Shown: one piece after another, positions 42,953 through 51,643 of the stretch | Layout: the number at the start of each line of letters is the position of its first letter | Position numbering within the stretch: the first letter of the stretch is position 1 | NCBI GenBank assembly: GCA_965227905.1 | Contig: OZ245780.1 | Location: 3,720,001-3,784,000, forward strand | Reading direction: 5' to 3' | Source of the DNA: CBDDHT01 sp965227905 | GTDB lineage: Bacteria; Pseudomonadota; Alphaproteobacteria; Rhizobiales; Methyloligellaceae | Length of the DNA stretch: 64,000 bases | Notes under the pieces: generated by a model | What the model saw: the letters and a program-made list of their open reading frames with translations, nothing else | Database searches by the model: none | What the model was told of the DNA's origin: nothing | Position numbers and translations under genes: made by a program

Positions 42953-43672
42953 TCACTGCGAATTACAATCCGGACATTTTCGCATGAGATCTGAAAGGGA
43001 CCGTTTCTGCCCGCCGTCGGCATCGAAATTGTCATCGTTCAGCCATGTCTGAAAGACCTGCTTCACACGCGGCCATTCGTCATCGGTCATGGCGTACCAG
43101 GCCGTATCACGATTGCGGCCTTTGACGATCATGTGCTTGGCGAAGATGCCTTCAAAGGTGAATCCGTAACGAATGGCGGCGCGCCGGGAAGCGGCATTCA
43201 GCGCATTGCACTTCCATTCCAGACGCCGGTATCCGAGGTCGTCGAACACATGCGCCATCATGAGATAGATGGATTCGCTCGCTGCCCGGGTGCGCTGGAG
43301 AGCGGGAGAAAACCAGATACTGCCAATCTCCGTCACCCCCTGTTTGGCGTCGGTTCTCAGAAAACTGGCCATACCGAAGGCCTTCTCGATACCGCGCGGC
43401 ACGATGGAAAAGAACAGCGGATCTTCGCTCACCTCCATCTTTGCGAGCCAGGCCGTAAAGGCGGACTGATTAGCGAACGGCCCGAAGCCCATATAGGTCC
43501 ACAAGGCACCGTCCGGATCGCTCGTCGCGAACGAGACAAACAAGTCCGCCGCGTCGCGATCCGTATCGACAGGTACAAGAGCGACGCTCTGCCCGTCGAA
43601 CCGTTGGCGCTGCGGCTCCCGTCCATCCGGTAAAGGATCGACGAGAGGACCGACCGGTGGCTCAGTGCTCAT
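42953..43672 (-). CDS. GNAT-family acetyltransferase (RimL-like)
   Basis: 239 residues. MASFLRTDAKQGVTEIGSIW and YRRLEWKCNALNAASRRAAI, RYGFTFEGIFAKHMIVKGRN match the RimL/SpeG-type GNATs with the acetyl-CoA loop in between; the acceptor is unknown. The ATG at 43672 is chosen; a TTG at 43690 is possible. It lies 18 bp behind the UPF0173 gene on the same strand and is probably co-transcribed. Confidence 0.83.
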   Translation of the reverse strand: MSTEPPVGPLVDPLPDGREPQRQRFDGQSVALVPVDTDRDAADLFVSFATSDPDGALWTYMGFGPFANQSAFTAWLAKMEVSEDPLFFSIVPRGIEKAFGMASFLRTDAKQGVTEIGSIWFSPALQRTRAASESIYLMMAHVFDDLGYRRLEWKCNALNAASRRAAIRYGFTFEGIFAKHMIVKGRNRDTAWYAMTDDEWPRVKQVFQTWLNDDNFDADGGQKRSLSDLMRKCPDCNSQ

Positions 43673-43690
43673 CGCAATCGACCGCGACAA

Positions 43691-44389
43691 TCACAGGTCC
43701 ATGGCTGTGCCGACCGCCGGCACCACGACATTCTGTCCGCTCGCCTCGGCAATGAACTTGTCCGGAGACGGATCAATGATCGGGAAGGTTCCATAGTGCA
43801 TCGGAATGACGGTCTTGAACTGGAAGTATTTACTGCAGGCAAGCGCCGCCGTCTTCGCGCCCATGGTGAAGCGATCGCCGATTGGCACCAGGCCGACTTG
43901 CGGCGCAAAGACCTCGTTGACGAGTTCCATGCCGGCAAAGATTTCCGTATCGCCCATATGATAGAGGCTCTTGTCACCTGCCCGGAACACAAGGCCGCAG
44001 GCAACGCCGAGATAGACCGGCTTGCCGTCGATCATCGTCGATGACGAGTGGAAGGCATTCGTGAAACTGACATCGAAGTCACCCTGGTCCAGGGTGCCGC
44101 CTGGATTGGCGGGATCGATGGTTTCAACGCCCTGCCCGTTCAGATAGACCGCAAGCTCATAGGGCGCGACAAGCTTGGCGCCGGTCCGCTTGGCAATGGC
44201 GACCGTGTCGCCAACATGATCGTCATGCCCATGGCTGAGGACCACATGGGTCGCGCCGGCACTCGCATCCTCCGGGCTTTGCCCTGTGGCTTCAAAGGTC
44301 GGATTGCCGGTCAGAAACGGATCGATCATGACTATGCTCGAGCCCATCTCGAGTCGAAATGTCGAGTGTCCAAACCAAGTGAGTTTCAT
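43691..44389 (-). CDS. UPF0173 metal-dependent hydrolase (metallo-beta-lactamase fold)
   Basis: 232 residues starting MKLTWFGHSTFRLEMGSS. LSHGHDDHVGD is the HxHxDH metal motif, and NAFHSSS, YHMGDTEIF and PMHYGTFP supply further ligands, as in the UlaG/UPF0173 group. The frame is open 94 codons further upstream but has no family similarity, so ATG 44389 is used. Function of the family is not established. Divergent from ruvX. Confidence 0.88.
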   Translation of the reverse strand: MKLTWFGHSTFRLEMGSSIVMIDPFLTGNPTFEATGQSPEDASAGATHVVLSHGHDDHVGDTVAIAKRTGAKLVAPYELAVYLNGQGVETIDPANPGGTLDQGDFDVSFTNAFHSSSTMIDGKPVYLGVACGLVFRAGDKSLYHMGDTEIFAGMELVNEVFAPQVGLVPIGDRFTMGAKTAALACSKYFQFKTVIPMHYGTFPIIDPSPDKFIAEASGQNVVVPAVGTAMDL

Positions 44390-44500
44390 CGAGCAAGTCC
44401 CTGTCCAGTTGCAAAAAAGAGTGTGTTCTTGTGCGCCTGAGTATAAAGCCCTGAATGCAGCCAACAAGCGTATCACCGCCGCAGGACGAAACGGAACCGC

Positions 44501-44998
44501 ATGCCTGACCCAGTTTGCATTACAATCGAAGAACTCCCGGGCCTTCTGGACGCCAGGGCCCGCCTGCTCGGCCTCGACTGCGGATCGAAAACGATCGGTT
44601 TGGCGCTGTCGGATGTTACGCGGACAATAGCCTCGCCGCTCGAGACGGTTCGCCGGACCAAGTTCAAGCATGATTCAGCGCGGCTTCTGCAAATCATCGA
44701 AGAGCATGATGTGGGTGCGTTGATTATCGGCATGCCGGTCAATCTGGATGGCAGCGAAGGGCCGCGCGCCCAGTCGACCCACGCCTTTGCGCGCAACATG
44801 GCCGGCAAGACAGACGTGCCTCTCGTGTTCTGGGATGAGCGGCTCTCAACGGTTGCCGTCGAGCGGACGCTGCTTGAGGCCGATGTCAGCCGCAAGAAAC
44901 GCGGTCAGGTCATCGACAAGATGGCGGCGGCCTTCATTCTGCAGGGTGCACTCGACAGGCTCAAGGAACTGGGTCGCGCAGCAGCGACGGAGAACTAG
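44501..44998 (+). CDS. ruvX: Putative Holliday junction resolvase / pre-16S rRNA nuclease (YqgF)
   Basis: 165 residues, typical YqgF size. LLGLDCGSKTIGLALSD contains the first catalytic Asp of the RNase H-like fold, LIIGMPVNLDGSEG the second conserved block and VFWDERLSTVAVER plus KKRGQVIDKMAAAFILQ the C-terminal Glu/Asp region. In Escherichia coli the protein trims the 5' end of 16S rRNA. It starts the conserved ruvX-DUF599-pyrB block, 2 nt from the next gene. Confidence 0.9.
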   Translation: MPDPVCITIEELPGLLDARARLLGLDCGSKTIGLALSDVTRTIASPLETVRRTKFKHDSARLLQIIEEHDVGALIIGMPVNLDGSEGPRAQSTHAFARNMAGKTDVPLVFWDERLSTVAVERTLLEADVSRKKRGQVIDKMAAAFILQGALDRLKELGRAAATEN

Positions 44999-45000
44999 AC

Positions 45001-45690
45001 ATGTCCCACTTCACGACGGCCGATATTCTCGCATTTCTCTGGTTCGTGCTGTGCTATGGCGGCTACAGCTACTCGACGCGGGCCGGCATGCTCCGCGATT
45101 CAGGTCTGCCGACAGCCGTCCAACTTCAACGCGAACGCTGGATGCGCACGATGGCGACGCGCGACATGCGCATGGTCGACACGCTAATTCTCGACAATCT
45201 GACACGCGGCAATGCCTTTTTCGCCTCGACAGCCATCATCGTTCTGGGCGGTCTGACTGCCATGTTCGGCGCAGCCAAGACGGCGCAGTCGATGATCGAG
45301 AATATTCCTCTGCTTCATGCGACGAGCGAGTTCGCATGGCAGGTGAAAGTGCTCTTCCTCATGGGCATATTCATCATGGCGTTCTTCAAATTCGCCTGGG
45401 CCTTCCGTCTCTCGCACTACACGGCCATTCTCATCGGAGCGACACCGATGGCAAATGGAGACAATGAGGAAGAGTGCCTGCGTTGCTCTGAGGGTGCAGC
45501 GCGTCTGGCCGGTGGCGCCGGCGAGCATGCAAATGCCGGTTTACGGGCCTATTATTTCGGCATGGCTGGATTTGGCTGGTTCCTTCACCCCCTCGCTCTC
45601 GCGGTCGCCGCAACCTGGGTTGTCGCCGTGATGTACCGGCGGGAATATATGTCCCGGGCTCTCAACATCATCTCGAACCAGCCGCGATAG
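45001..45690 (+). CDS. DUF599 integral membrane protein
   Basis: 229 residues, four TM segments. CYGGYSYSTRAGMLRDSGL, ERWMRTMATRDMRMVDTLIL and FFKFAWAFRLSHYTAILIGA are the conserved blocks of DUF599. No function is known for the family. It begins 2 nt after the ruvX stop and lies upstream of pyrB, an order frequent in rhizobia. Confidence 0.85.
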   Translation: MSHFTTADILAFLWFVLCYGGYSYSTRAGMLRDSGLPTAVQLQRERWMRTMATRDMRMVDTLILDNLTRGNAFFASTAIIVLGGLTAMFGAAKTAQSMIENIPLLHATSEFAWQVKVLFLMGIFIMAFFKFAWAFRLSHYTAILIGATPMANGDNEEECLRCSEGAARLAGGAGEHANAGLRAYYFGMAGFGWFLHPLALAVAATWVVAVMYRREYMSRALNIISNQPR

Positions 45691-45784
45691 TGACCGGCAG
45701 GCAAATACCGCGTTTACCTCTTGTGGAAAGAGGCCAATCGCAGCCTTGCCGACCCAGCCCCATGCGCCTATACAGTCCGCTTTA

Positions 45785-46741
45785 ATGAGCATCGCAGCAG
45801 CGCCGACCGAATTTTTCTTCGCGCACCGCCATCTCCTCGGCATCGAGGGGCTGTCCCCGGCGGAAATCACCGGACTCCTGGATCTTTCCGACGAGGCCGC
45901 CGAGTTCAATCGGCAGGTCGCCAAGAAACGGGACAGTCTGCGTGGTCGCACCCAGATCAACCTGTTCTTCGAGCCATCGACCCGAACCCAAAGCTCCTTC
46001 GAGCTTGCGGGCAAGCGGCTTGGCGCCGATGTCATGAACATGTCGATCGCGACGTCCGCCATGAACAAGGGAGAGACGCTGCTCGACACGGCCGCGACGC
46101 TGAACGCCATGCGGCCCGATCTTCTGGTGGTCCGGCACCATGCCGCCGGCGCTGTCGAGCTGCTCTCGCAGAAGGTCGACTGCTCCGTCATCAATGCCGG
46201 CGACGGCGGACATGAGCACCCGACCCAGGCCCTTCTGGATGCGCTGACAATCCGGCGCAATAAGGGACGCCTTGCTGGTCTCGTTGTCGCCATTTGCGGC
46301 GATATCCTGCATTCGCGTGTTGTGCGCTCCAACATCATTCTGCTGAACGCTCTCGGCGCGCATGTGCGCATCGTTGCGCCGTCCACCCTGCTCCCGCCAA
46401 TGGCCGAGCGCCTCGGTGCCGAAGTCCACAAGTCGATGGAGACCGGGCTGGCTGGTGCGGATGTCATCATGATGCTGCGATTGCAGCGCGAGCGCATGGA
46501 CGGCTCCTATGTGCCGAGCCAGCGCGAATTCTTTCATTTCTTCGGCCTCGATCTCGAAAAACTCGGCTGGGCCAAGCCGGATGCGCTGATCATGCATCCC
46601 GGCCCCATGAACCCGGGTGTGGAAATCGACTCGATCGTGGCCAATCATCATCGCAGCGTCATCGCGGAACAGGTCGAGATGGGCGTCGCGGTACGGATCG
46701 CCATTCTCGAAGCGCTGTCGCGCCACCTCCCGAACCACTGA
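45785..46741 (+). CDS. pyrB: Aspartate carbamoyltransferase catalytic chain
   Basis: 318 residues. FFEPSTRTQSSFELAGKRLG holds the carbamoyl-phosphate loop STRT, NAGDGGHEHPTQALLDALTI the HPxQ loop, and MHPGPMNPGVEIDS the C-terminal aspartate loop. It makes N-carbamoyl-aspartate in de novo pyrimidine synthesis. ATG 45785 is preferred over TTG 45746. The pyrC-like gene begins 5 nt after the stop, so the two form the pyrBC operon and probably a complex. Confidence 0.93.
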   Translation: MSIAAAPTEFFFAHRHLLGIEGLSPAEITGLLDLSDEAAEFNRQVAKKRDSLRGRTQINLFFEPSTRTQSSFELAGKRLGADVMNMSIATSAMNKGETLLDTAATLNAMRPDLLVVRHHAAGAVELLSQKVDCSVINAGDGGHEHPTQALLDALTIRRNKGRLAGLVVAICGDILHSRVVRSNIILLNALGAHVRIVAPSTLLPPMAERLGAEVHKSMETGLAGADVIMMLRLQRERMDGSYVPSQREFFHFFGLDLEKLGWAKPDALIMHPGPMNPGVEIDSIVANHHRSVIAEQVEMGVAVRIAILEALSRHLPNH

Positions 46742-46746
46742 GTCTC

Positions 46747-48078
46747 ATGAGCAACACGTCGAACGAAAACGGGGCCCCAAACGCCACGGCCCTTATCAAC
46801 GCGCGGCTGGTCGATCCGGCCAGCGGTACGGAAACCGAAGGCGGCCTCGTAATCGAAGGCGACGCCATTGCCGATATCGGGCCGCATCTGCGCCGCAACG
46901 CCCCGCAAGGCGCCGAGGTCATCGACTGCGCGGGCCATGTGGTGGCACCGGGACTGATCGACATGATGGTCTTTGCGGGCGAGCCGGGGTACGAGCACCG
47001 CGAGACGCTAGCAACCGCCAGCCGGGCCGCCGCCGCAGGTGGCGTCACCACGATCATCTGCATGCCGCAGACCGATCCGGTCATCGACGATGCGGCCCTG
47101 GTCGATTATCTCGAGCGGCGCGCACGCGATACGGCAATTGTCCATGTCCATCCCATGGCCGCCATGACGAAAGGCCTGAAGGGTAAGGAGATGGCCGAGA
47201 TCGGTCTCCTCAAGGCGGCAGGTGCCCTTGCTTTCAGCAATGGCAAGACCAGCGTCGCAAACGCGCAGGTCATGCGGCGCACCCTCTCCTACGCCAATGA
47301 TTTCGGCGCCCTGATCGTTCATCATGTCGAAGATGGAAAGCTCGCCAATGCCGGTGTGATGAATGAAGGCGAGATGTCGGCGCGCCTGGGACTGGCAGGC
47401 ATTCCGACCGTCGCCGAGACGATCATGGTTGAACGCGATATCCGTCTCGTAGAACTGACGGGCGCACGCTATCACGCAGCTCTGATCTCTTGCACCGACT
47501 CGCTCGAAGCCATCCGGAAGGCGAAGGCCAAGGGCCTCAACGTCACGTGCGGTGTCGGCATCAATCATCTGACGCTGAACGAAAACGACATTGGGTCCTA
47601 CCGGACTTTTCTCAAACTGCGCCCGCCGCTTCGCCGGGAAGAAGACCGCATGGCCATGGTCGAAGGCCTCGCAAACGGCGATATCGATGTCATCGTCTCG
47701 GCGCACGACCCGAAGGATGCCGACGTGAAACGACGCCCCTTCGCGGAGGCGTCCGATGGTGCGGTCGGCCTCGAGACCCTGCTGCCGGTCGCGCTACGGC
47801 TCTATCACAATGAACAGATCGGATTGCCGGCGCTTCTGAAAGCCATGTCGACCAGACCGGCCGAACTGCTCGGCATTCCAGGCGGACGTCTCGAAGTCGG
47901 CGCACCGGCCGATCTCATACTCGTCGACCTCACGACGCCCTGGGTCGTCAATCCGGCTGACTTGCGCTCGAAGTCGAAGAACACGCCTTACGATGAGTCC
48001 AAGCTTGAGGGGCGCGTTCTGCGAACCCTGGTTGCCGGCCGCACAGTCTACAATTACGCTGACGGCGAACGCGCTTAA
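46747..48078 (+). CDS. pyrC: Dihydroorotase-like protein PyrC' (zinc ligands missing)
   Basis: 443 residues starting MSNTSNENGAPN. The amidohydrolase barrel is clear (APGLIDMMVFAGEPGYEHRE, GGVTTIICMPQTDPVIDD, GVGINHLTLNENDIGSYRTF). The DxHxHxR zinc motif reads DMMVFAGEPG, and the usual TDHAPH near the end reads SAHDPKD, so metal ligands are largely absent. It resembles the non-catalytic PyrC' partner that supports PyrB in Pseudomonas and is widespread next to pyrB in alphaproteobacteria; a true dihydroorotase would then be elsewhere. The open frame reaches far into pyrB but only from 46747 does it show homology. Confidence 0.85.
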   Translation: MSNTSNENGAPNATALINARLVDPASGTETEGGLVIEGDAIADIGPHLRRNAPQGAEVIDCAGHVVAPGLIDMMVFAGEPGYEHRETLATASRAAAAGGVTTIICMPQTDPVIDDAALVDYLERRARDTAIVHVHPMAAMTKGLKGKEMAEIGLLKAAGALAFSNGKTSVANAQVMRRTLSYANDFGALIVHHVEDGKLANAGVMNEGEMSARLGLAGIPTVAETIMVERDIRLVELTGARYHAALISCTDSLEAIRKAKAKGLNVTCGVGINHLTLNENDIGSYRTFLKLRPPLRREEDRMAMVEGLANGDIDVIVSAHDPKDADVKRRPFAEASDGAVGLETLLPVALRLYHNEQIGLPALLKAMSTRPAELLGIPGGRLEVGAPADLILVDLTTPWVVNPADLRSKSKNTPYDESKLEGRVLRTLVAGRTVYNYADGERA

Positions 48079-48108
48079 TAGAGCAATCAGCGGGGGCGCA
48101 TCGCGGCC

Positions 48109-48708
48109 ATGTCCGACACATTGCCATGGACGACATTGATACTGAGTCTGGCGCTCGGCTACGGGCTCGGCTCAATCCCGTTCGGTCTTGTGCTGACGCG
48201 GCTTGGTGGTCTGGGCGATATCCGCAATGTGGGCTCAGGAAATATCGGCGCAACGAATGTGCTGCGGACGGGCAACAAGGCGCTCGCGGCTCTCACATTG
48301 CTCGCCGATCTGTTGAAAGGCACTGCTGCCGTCCTGATCGGGCTTCGATGGGGGCCCGAAGCCGGATTGATTGCGGGTCTCGGTGCTTTCCTCGGGCATC
48401 TCTTTCCCGTTTGGCTGGGTTTCCGCGGCGGCAAAGGCGTTGCCACCTATATCGGCATCGCCCTCGGCTGGTTCTGGCCGGTGGCACTGGCCTTCTGCCT
48501 CATCTGGCTCGTTGTTGCAGTGCTCTTCCGCTATTCATCGCTCTCAGCGCTTGTTGCCAGTGCCGTGACGCCGGCTCTGATGGGATATTTCGAAAGCTGG
48601 CAGGGCGCGGCAATGTTTGCCGTCATGACGCTCCTGGTCTTCATCCGTCACAGCGCCAACATCCAGCGTCTGCTCGCCAGTGAGGAGACGAAGATTGGTG
48701 CCAAGTGA
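48109..48708 (+). CDS. plsY: Acyl-phosphate:glycerol-3-phosphate acyltransferase
   Basis: 199 residues with five TM helices. GYGLGSIPFGLVLTRL, VGSGNIGATNVLRTGNK, LGHLFPVWLGFRGGKGVATY are the three PlsY active-site motifs, including the serine-glycine-asparagine loop and the GGKG loop. It uses acyl-phosphate to form lysophosphatidate, the first step of phospholipid synthesis. It overlaps dprA by about 11 nt. Confidence 0.92.
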   Translation: MSDTLPWTTLILSLALGYGLGSIPFGLVLTRLGGLGDIRNVGSGNIGATNVLRTGNKALAALTLLADLLKGTAAVLIGLRWGPEAGLIAGLGAFLGHLFPVWLGFRGGKGVATYIGIALGWFWPVALAFCLIWLVVAVLFRYSSLSALVASAVTPALMGYFESWQGAAMFAVMTLLVFIRHSANIQRLLASEETKIGAK

Positions 48709-49849
48709 CACCGGCTCAGACGATAACGGCCCGCCAAAACTTTCGGACACCGAACGCCGAGATCGCCTCCGTCTGATCCGCACGGAGAATGTTGGCCCGG
48801 CAACTTTCGCCCAGCTCCTGGACCGCTTCGAGACGGCCGGTGCCGCAATCGACGCCCTGCCGGAACTCGCCAATCGTGGCGGCACGCGGCGCATGAAAGT
48901 CTGTTCGGTCGCCGATGCGGAAAAGGAGATCGCGCGCGCGGCCCGCATCGGCGCCAAGCTGGTTGCGATTGGCGAGCCCGGCTATCCAACGAGACTGGCG
49001 GAGATCGACGCCCCGCCGCCGCTCCTCTATGTCCAGGGCCGTCCAGAATTGGCCGATAAGCCGATGATCGCGATCGTCGGTTCGAGAAACGGATCGGCTG
49101 CCGGCCAAAAGCTGACCAAGACACTGGCGAGAGATCTCGGCCACGCCGATATCGTGATCGCGTCGGGCCTTGCGCGCGGGATCGACGGCGCTGCCCATCA
49201 GGCCGCCCTGGATTCGGGAACAGCCGCCATGGTCGCGGGCGGCATCGATATCGTCTACCCGCCCGAACATGGGGACCTGCAACGTGCCATTGCGACACGC
49301 GGTTTGCTGATCAGTGCGCGTCCACCCGGCTTTCGCCCGAAGGGTCGCGATTTCCCACGCCGCAACGCACTCATCTCTGGCGCATCGCTCGCTGTCATCG
49401 TCGTTGAGGCTGCTGAGCGCTCAGAGTCCCTGATCACGGCCCGCATGGCCGGCGAGCAAGGCCGCGATGTCTTCGCGGTTCCGGGAAATCCGCTCGACCC
49501 ACGCGCTTCCGGAACGAACCGCCTCATCCAGGAAGGCGCAGGGCTGGTCACCGGTGCCGATGAAATTATCGATGCACTGGGGCCGCTGCTCGAAGCCTAT
49601 GACAGACATCCAACGCCGGCACCGCAGCCTGTTGCGCCGACTTCCACCCCTGCTCCGGTTGCCGAAGACGATGCCCGAAAAGCCGTGATGACCAATCTCG
49701 GCATGGCGCCCGTCGACATCGATGAACTCATCCGCGCCACCGGTCTCCCCACCAGGGATGTTCAAGTCATCCTGCTTGAACTCGATCTCGCCGGCCGTCT
49801 CGAACGTCATGGCAGGCAACGCGTGTCGCTGCGACCTGACGAAGGGTGA
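48698..49849 (+). CDS. dprA: DNA-processing protein DprA/Smf
   Basis: About 383 residues. RLIRTENVGPATFAQLLDRF is the N-terminal helix-hairpin/SAM-like part, AIVGSRNGSAAGQKLTKTLA and VIASGLARGIDGAAHQAAL the Rossmann DNA-binding core, and the C-terminal winged helix is in residues 325-380. DprA loads RecA on incoming single-stranded DNA during transformation. The GTG at 48698 has GAGGAG upstream; a GTG at 48680 is possible. Overlaps plsY. Confidence 0.9.
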   Translation: MPSDTGSDDNGPPKLSDTERRDRLRLIRTENVGPATFAQLLDRFETAGAAIDALPELANRGGTRRMKVCSVADAEKEIARAARIGAKLVAIGEPGYPTRLAEIDAPPPLLYVQGRPELADKPMIAIVGSRNGSAAGQKLTKTLARDLGHADIVIASGLARGIDGAAHQAALDSGTAAMVAGGIDIVYPPEHGDLQRAIATRGLLISARPPGFRPKGRDFPRRNALISGASLAVIVVEAAERSESLITARMAGEQGRDVFAVPGNPLDPRASGTNRLIQEGAGLVTGADEIIDALGPLLEAYDRHPTPAPQPVAPTSTPAPVAEDDARKAVMTNLGMAPVDIDELIRATGLPTRDVQVILLELDLAGRLERHGRQRVSLRPDEG

Positions 49850-50177
49850 CTAGCTGGCTCTGTCGGATCCACGCAGACCCTCTCGATCAAAAAACTATTG
49901 AAACGGACGAGCACGCACACCTATATCTCCTCCAGAATAGGAAAGCTGAAAAGGAGAGTTTTGTGATTGTCGTTGTGTCCCTCACCGAGGTCAGAGGCTA
50001 GATAGCTTACGGACGATTGCGGGCGGCATACGCCCTCCCTTTGCCTGTCTAATCCCCTATCTGGATTCTCTCGACCCGACCAAGAACCGGGTGCCTCCCT
50101 ACGAGGCGGCGTCCGTGCGACTGGATTCTGTTTTGCGCCAGCATCTGCTGCTCAGCGCAGACAATTGTGAGAGATCA
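49850..50177. other. Intergenic region dprA-rsgA
   Basis: 328 bp. GGGCGGCATACGCCCT (about 50020-50036) is a small inverted repeat. The upstream extension of the rsgA frame looks non-coding. Nothing else recognised. Confidence 0.4.
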
Positions 50178-51239
50178 ATGACATACCAGCTTTCAGACCT
50201 GGCCGAATTCGGCTGGAACAGTTTCTATTCTTCTCAGCTCGACTCTGACGAATTGATTACGGGCATCGCTGTCAGGGTGACCGAGATTCACCGGAACCGC
50301 ATCCGTGTGGTTGGACCTGGCATCGACCAGGATCTTCCGCCTTTCCATTCAACCGATGGCGACGACGCGGCCACCGCAACTGTCGGCGACTGGCTGTTGC
50401 TTGACGCGGAGACCATGCGTCCAACGCGTCGGTTGGAGCGCAAGAGCCTTTTCAAACGCCGGGCACCTGGAACGGCACGCAAAGTTCAGTTGATTGCAGC
50501 GAATATCGATACACTTCTCATCGTTTCGTCATGCAATCAGGACTTCAATGTCGCCAGGCTGGAACGCTATCTGGCGCTGGCCCGCGAAGCCGACGTCACG
50601 CCGGTGGTCGTCTTAACGAAAGCCGACCTGACCGAGACAGCACAAGACTTTACCAAAGAGGCCATAAGACTTCTCCCGGGCCTGTGGGTCGAAACGCTCG
50701 ATGCACGCCAACGGCAAGACGTCGCCGGCCTCGCCGGTCTCTGTGGCCATGGCCAGACGATCGCCGTCGTCGGCTCGTCGGGCGTCGGAAAATCGACACT
50801 GGTGAATACGCTTCTCGGCAGCGACCTAATCGAGACGCAGGGCATTCGCGAAGATGATGCGAAGGGGCGGCACACGACGTCGGGCCGCGCGCTCTATCGT
50901 CTACCCACTGGTGGCTGGTTGATGGACACGCCTGGAATGCGCGAGTTGCAACTGACGGACGTCTCCGCTGGCCTGAGCGAAGTATTCGCGGATATCGAGG
51001 CACTCGCGCGTGATTGCCGTTTTGCCGATTGCGGCCACGATACGGAACCAGGTTGCGCCGTAAGAGAAGCCATCCAGGACGGTGTCCTCGAAGATACGCG
51101 CCTCAAGCACTGGCACAAGCTGGCTGCGGAAGAGGCCTATAACAATGAGAGTCTTGTCGATCGTCGAAAACGGTTTCGAGCGCTCGGCAAGACCTATAAG
51201 CGAGCAAAGCTCGTAAAGCGTGCGAAACAGGGCGGCTAG
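50178..51239 (+). CDS. rsgA: Ribosome small-subunit GTPase A
   Basis: 353 residues. Circularly permuted GTPase order is visible: VVLTKADL (G4) precedes GSSGVGKSTLVNTL (G1) and LMDTPGMRE (G3). An OB fold precedes (about 35-85) and a zinc knuckle CRFADCGHDTEPGC follows near residue 285. It matures the 30S subunit. The ATG at 50178 gives the usual length. Confidence 0.92.
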   Translation: MTYQLSDLAEFGWNSFYSSQLDSDELITGIAVRVTEIHRNRIRVVGPGIDQDLPPFHSTDGDDAATATVGDWLLLDAETMRPTRRLERKSLFKRRAPGTARKVQLIAANIDTLLIVSSCNQDFNVARLERYLALAREADVTPVVVLTKADLTETAQDFTKEAIRLLPGLWVETLDARQRQDVAGLAGLCGHGQTIAVVGSSGVGKSTLVNTLLGSDLIETQGIREDDAKGRHTTSGRALYRLPTGGWLMDTPGMRELQLTDVSAGLSEVFADIEALARDCRFADCGHDTEPGCAVREAIQDGVLEDTRLKHWHKLAAEEAYNNESLVDRRKRFRALGKTYKRAKLVKRAKQGG

Positions 51240-51643
51240 GCTGTAAAACTCTGTGGTTTCGGTGCACCGGCATGCTTTCGCACAACCAATCCTCTCCCTT
51301 CGGGGAGAGGATTGTGTCCGCAACGATTTCAACTACGAGGCGGCGCTATCCGGCCTTGCCTGAACCAGTTGCATTCCGCGCACTGCTGCCAGCATCGACA
51401 CTGATACCGCATCTTTGCGTCGATGTTCTTGTCGTTGCGCTCCAGCTCGCCCATCCTTCATAGCCTTGAACATTAAGAGAAAAGACAGGCTCTATGCGCG
51501 ATGATCCGGCATCCATGTCGTCAACTGATTGACAGGACGGCGGCGATTCACCATTTTCGTGCGCCGAAACGGGAGGGAATGGGTGATCGCGTTCGCCGAA
51601 TGCCTATTGGGGACCTCAAGCCAAGAAATATCGGACACTTTAT
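51240..51643. other. Intergenic region rsgA-topA with UUCG hairpin
   Basis: 404 bp. Apart from the 51287-51314 hairpin and the topA promoter that must be here, I see no gene; short frames look random. Confidence 0.5.
51287..51314. terminator. 12-bp perfect hairpin with TTCG tetraloop
   Basis: CAATCCTCTCCC and GGGAGAGGATTG flank a TTCG loop, 47 nt after the rsgA stop. No T-run follows; the sequence resembles a dispersed CTCTCC-TTCG-GGAGAG element, so terminator or repeat. Confidence 0.5.

Noticed and set aside
45782..46738. 318-codon open frame antisense to pyrB
   Set aside because: Exact shadow of pyrB, which carries all catalytic motifs.
46294..46746. N-terminal extension of the pyrC-like frame through pyrB
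   Set aside because: Arg-rich out-of-frame translation of pyrB; homology begins only at the ATG at 46747.
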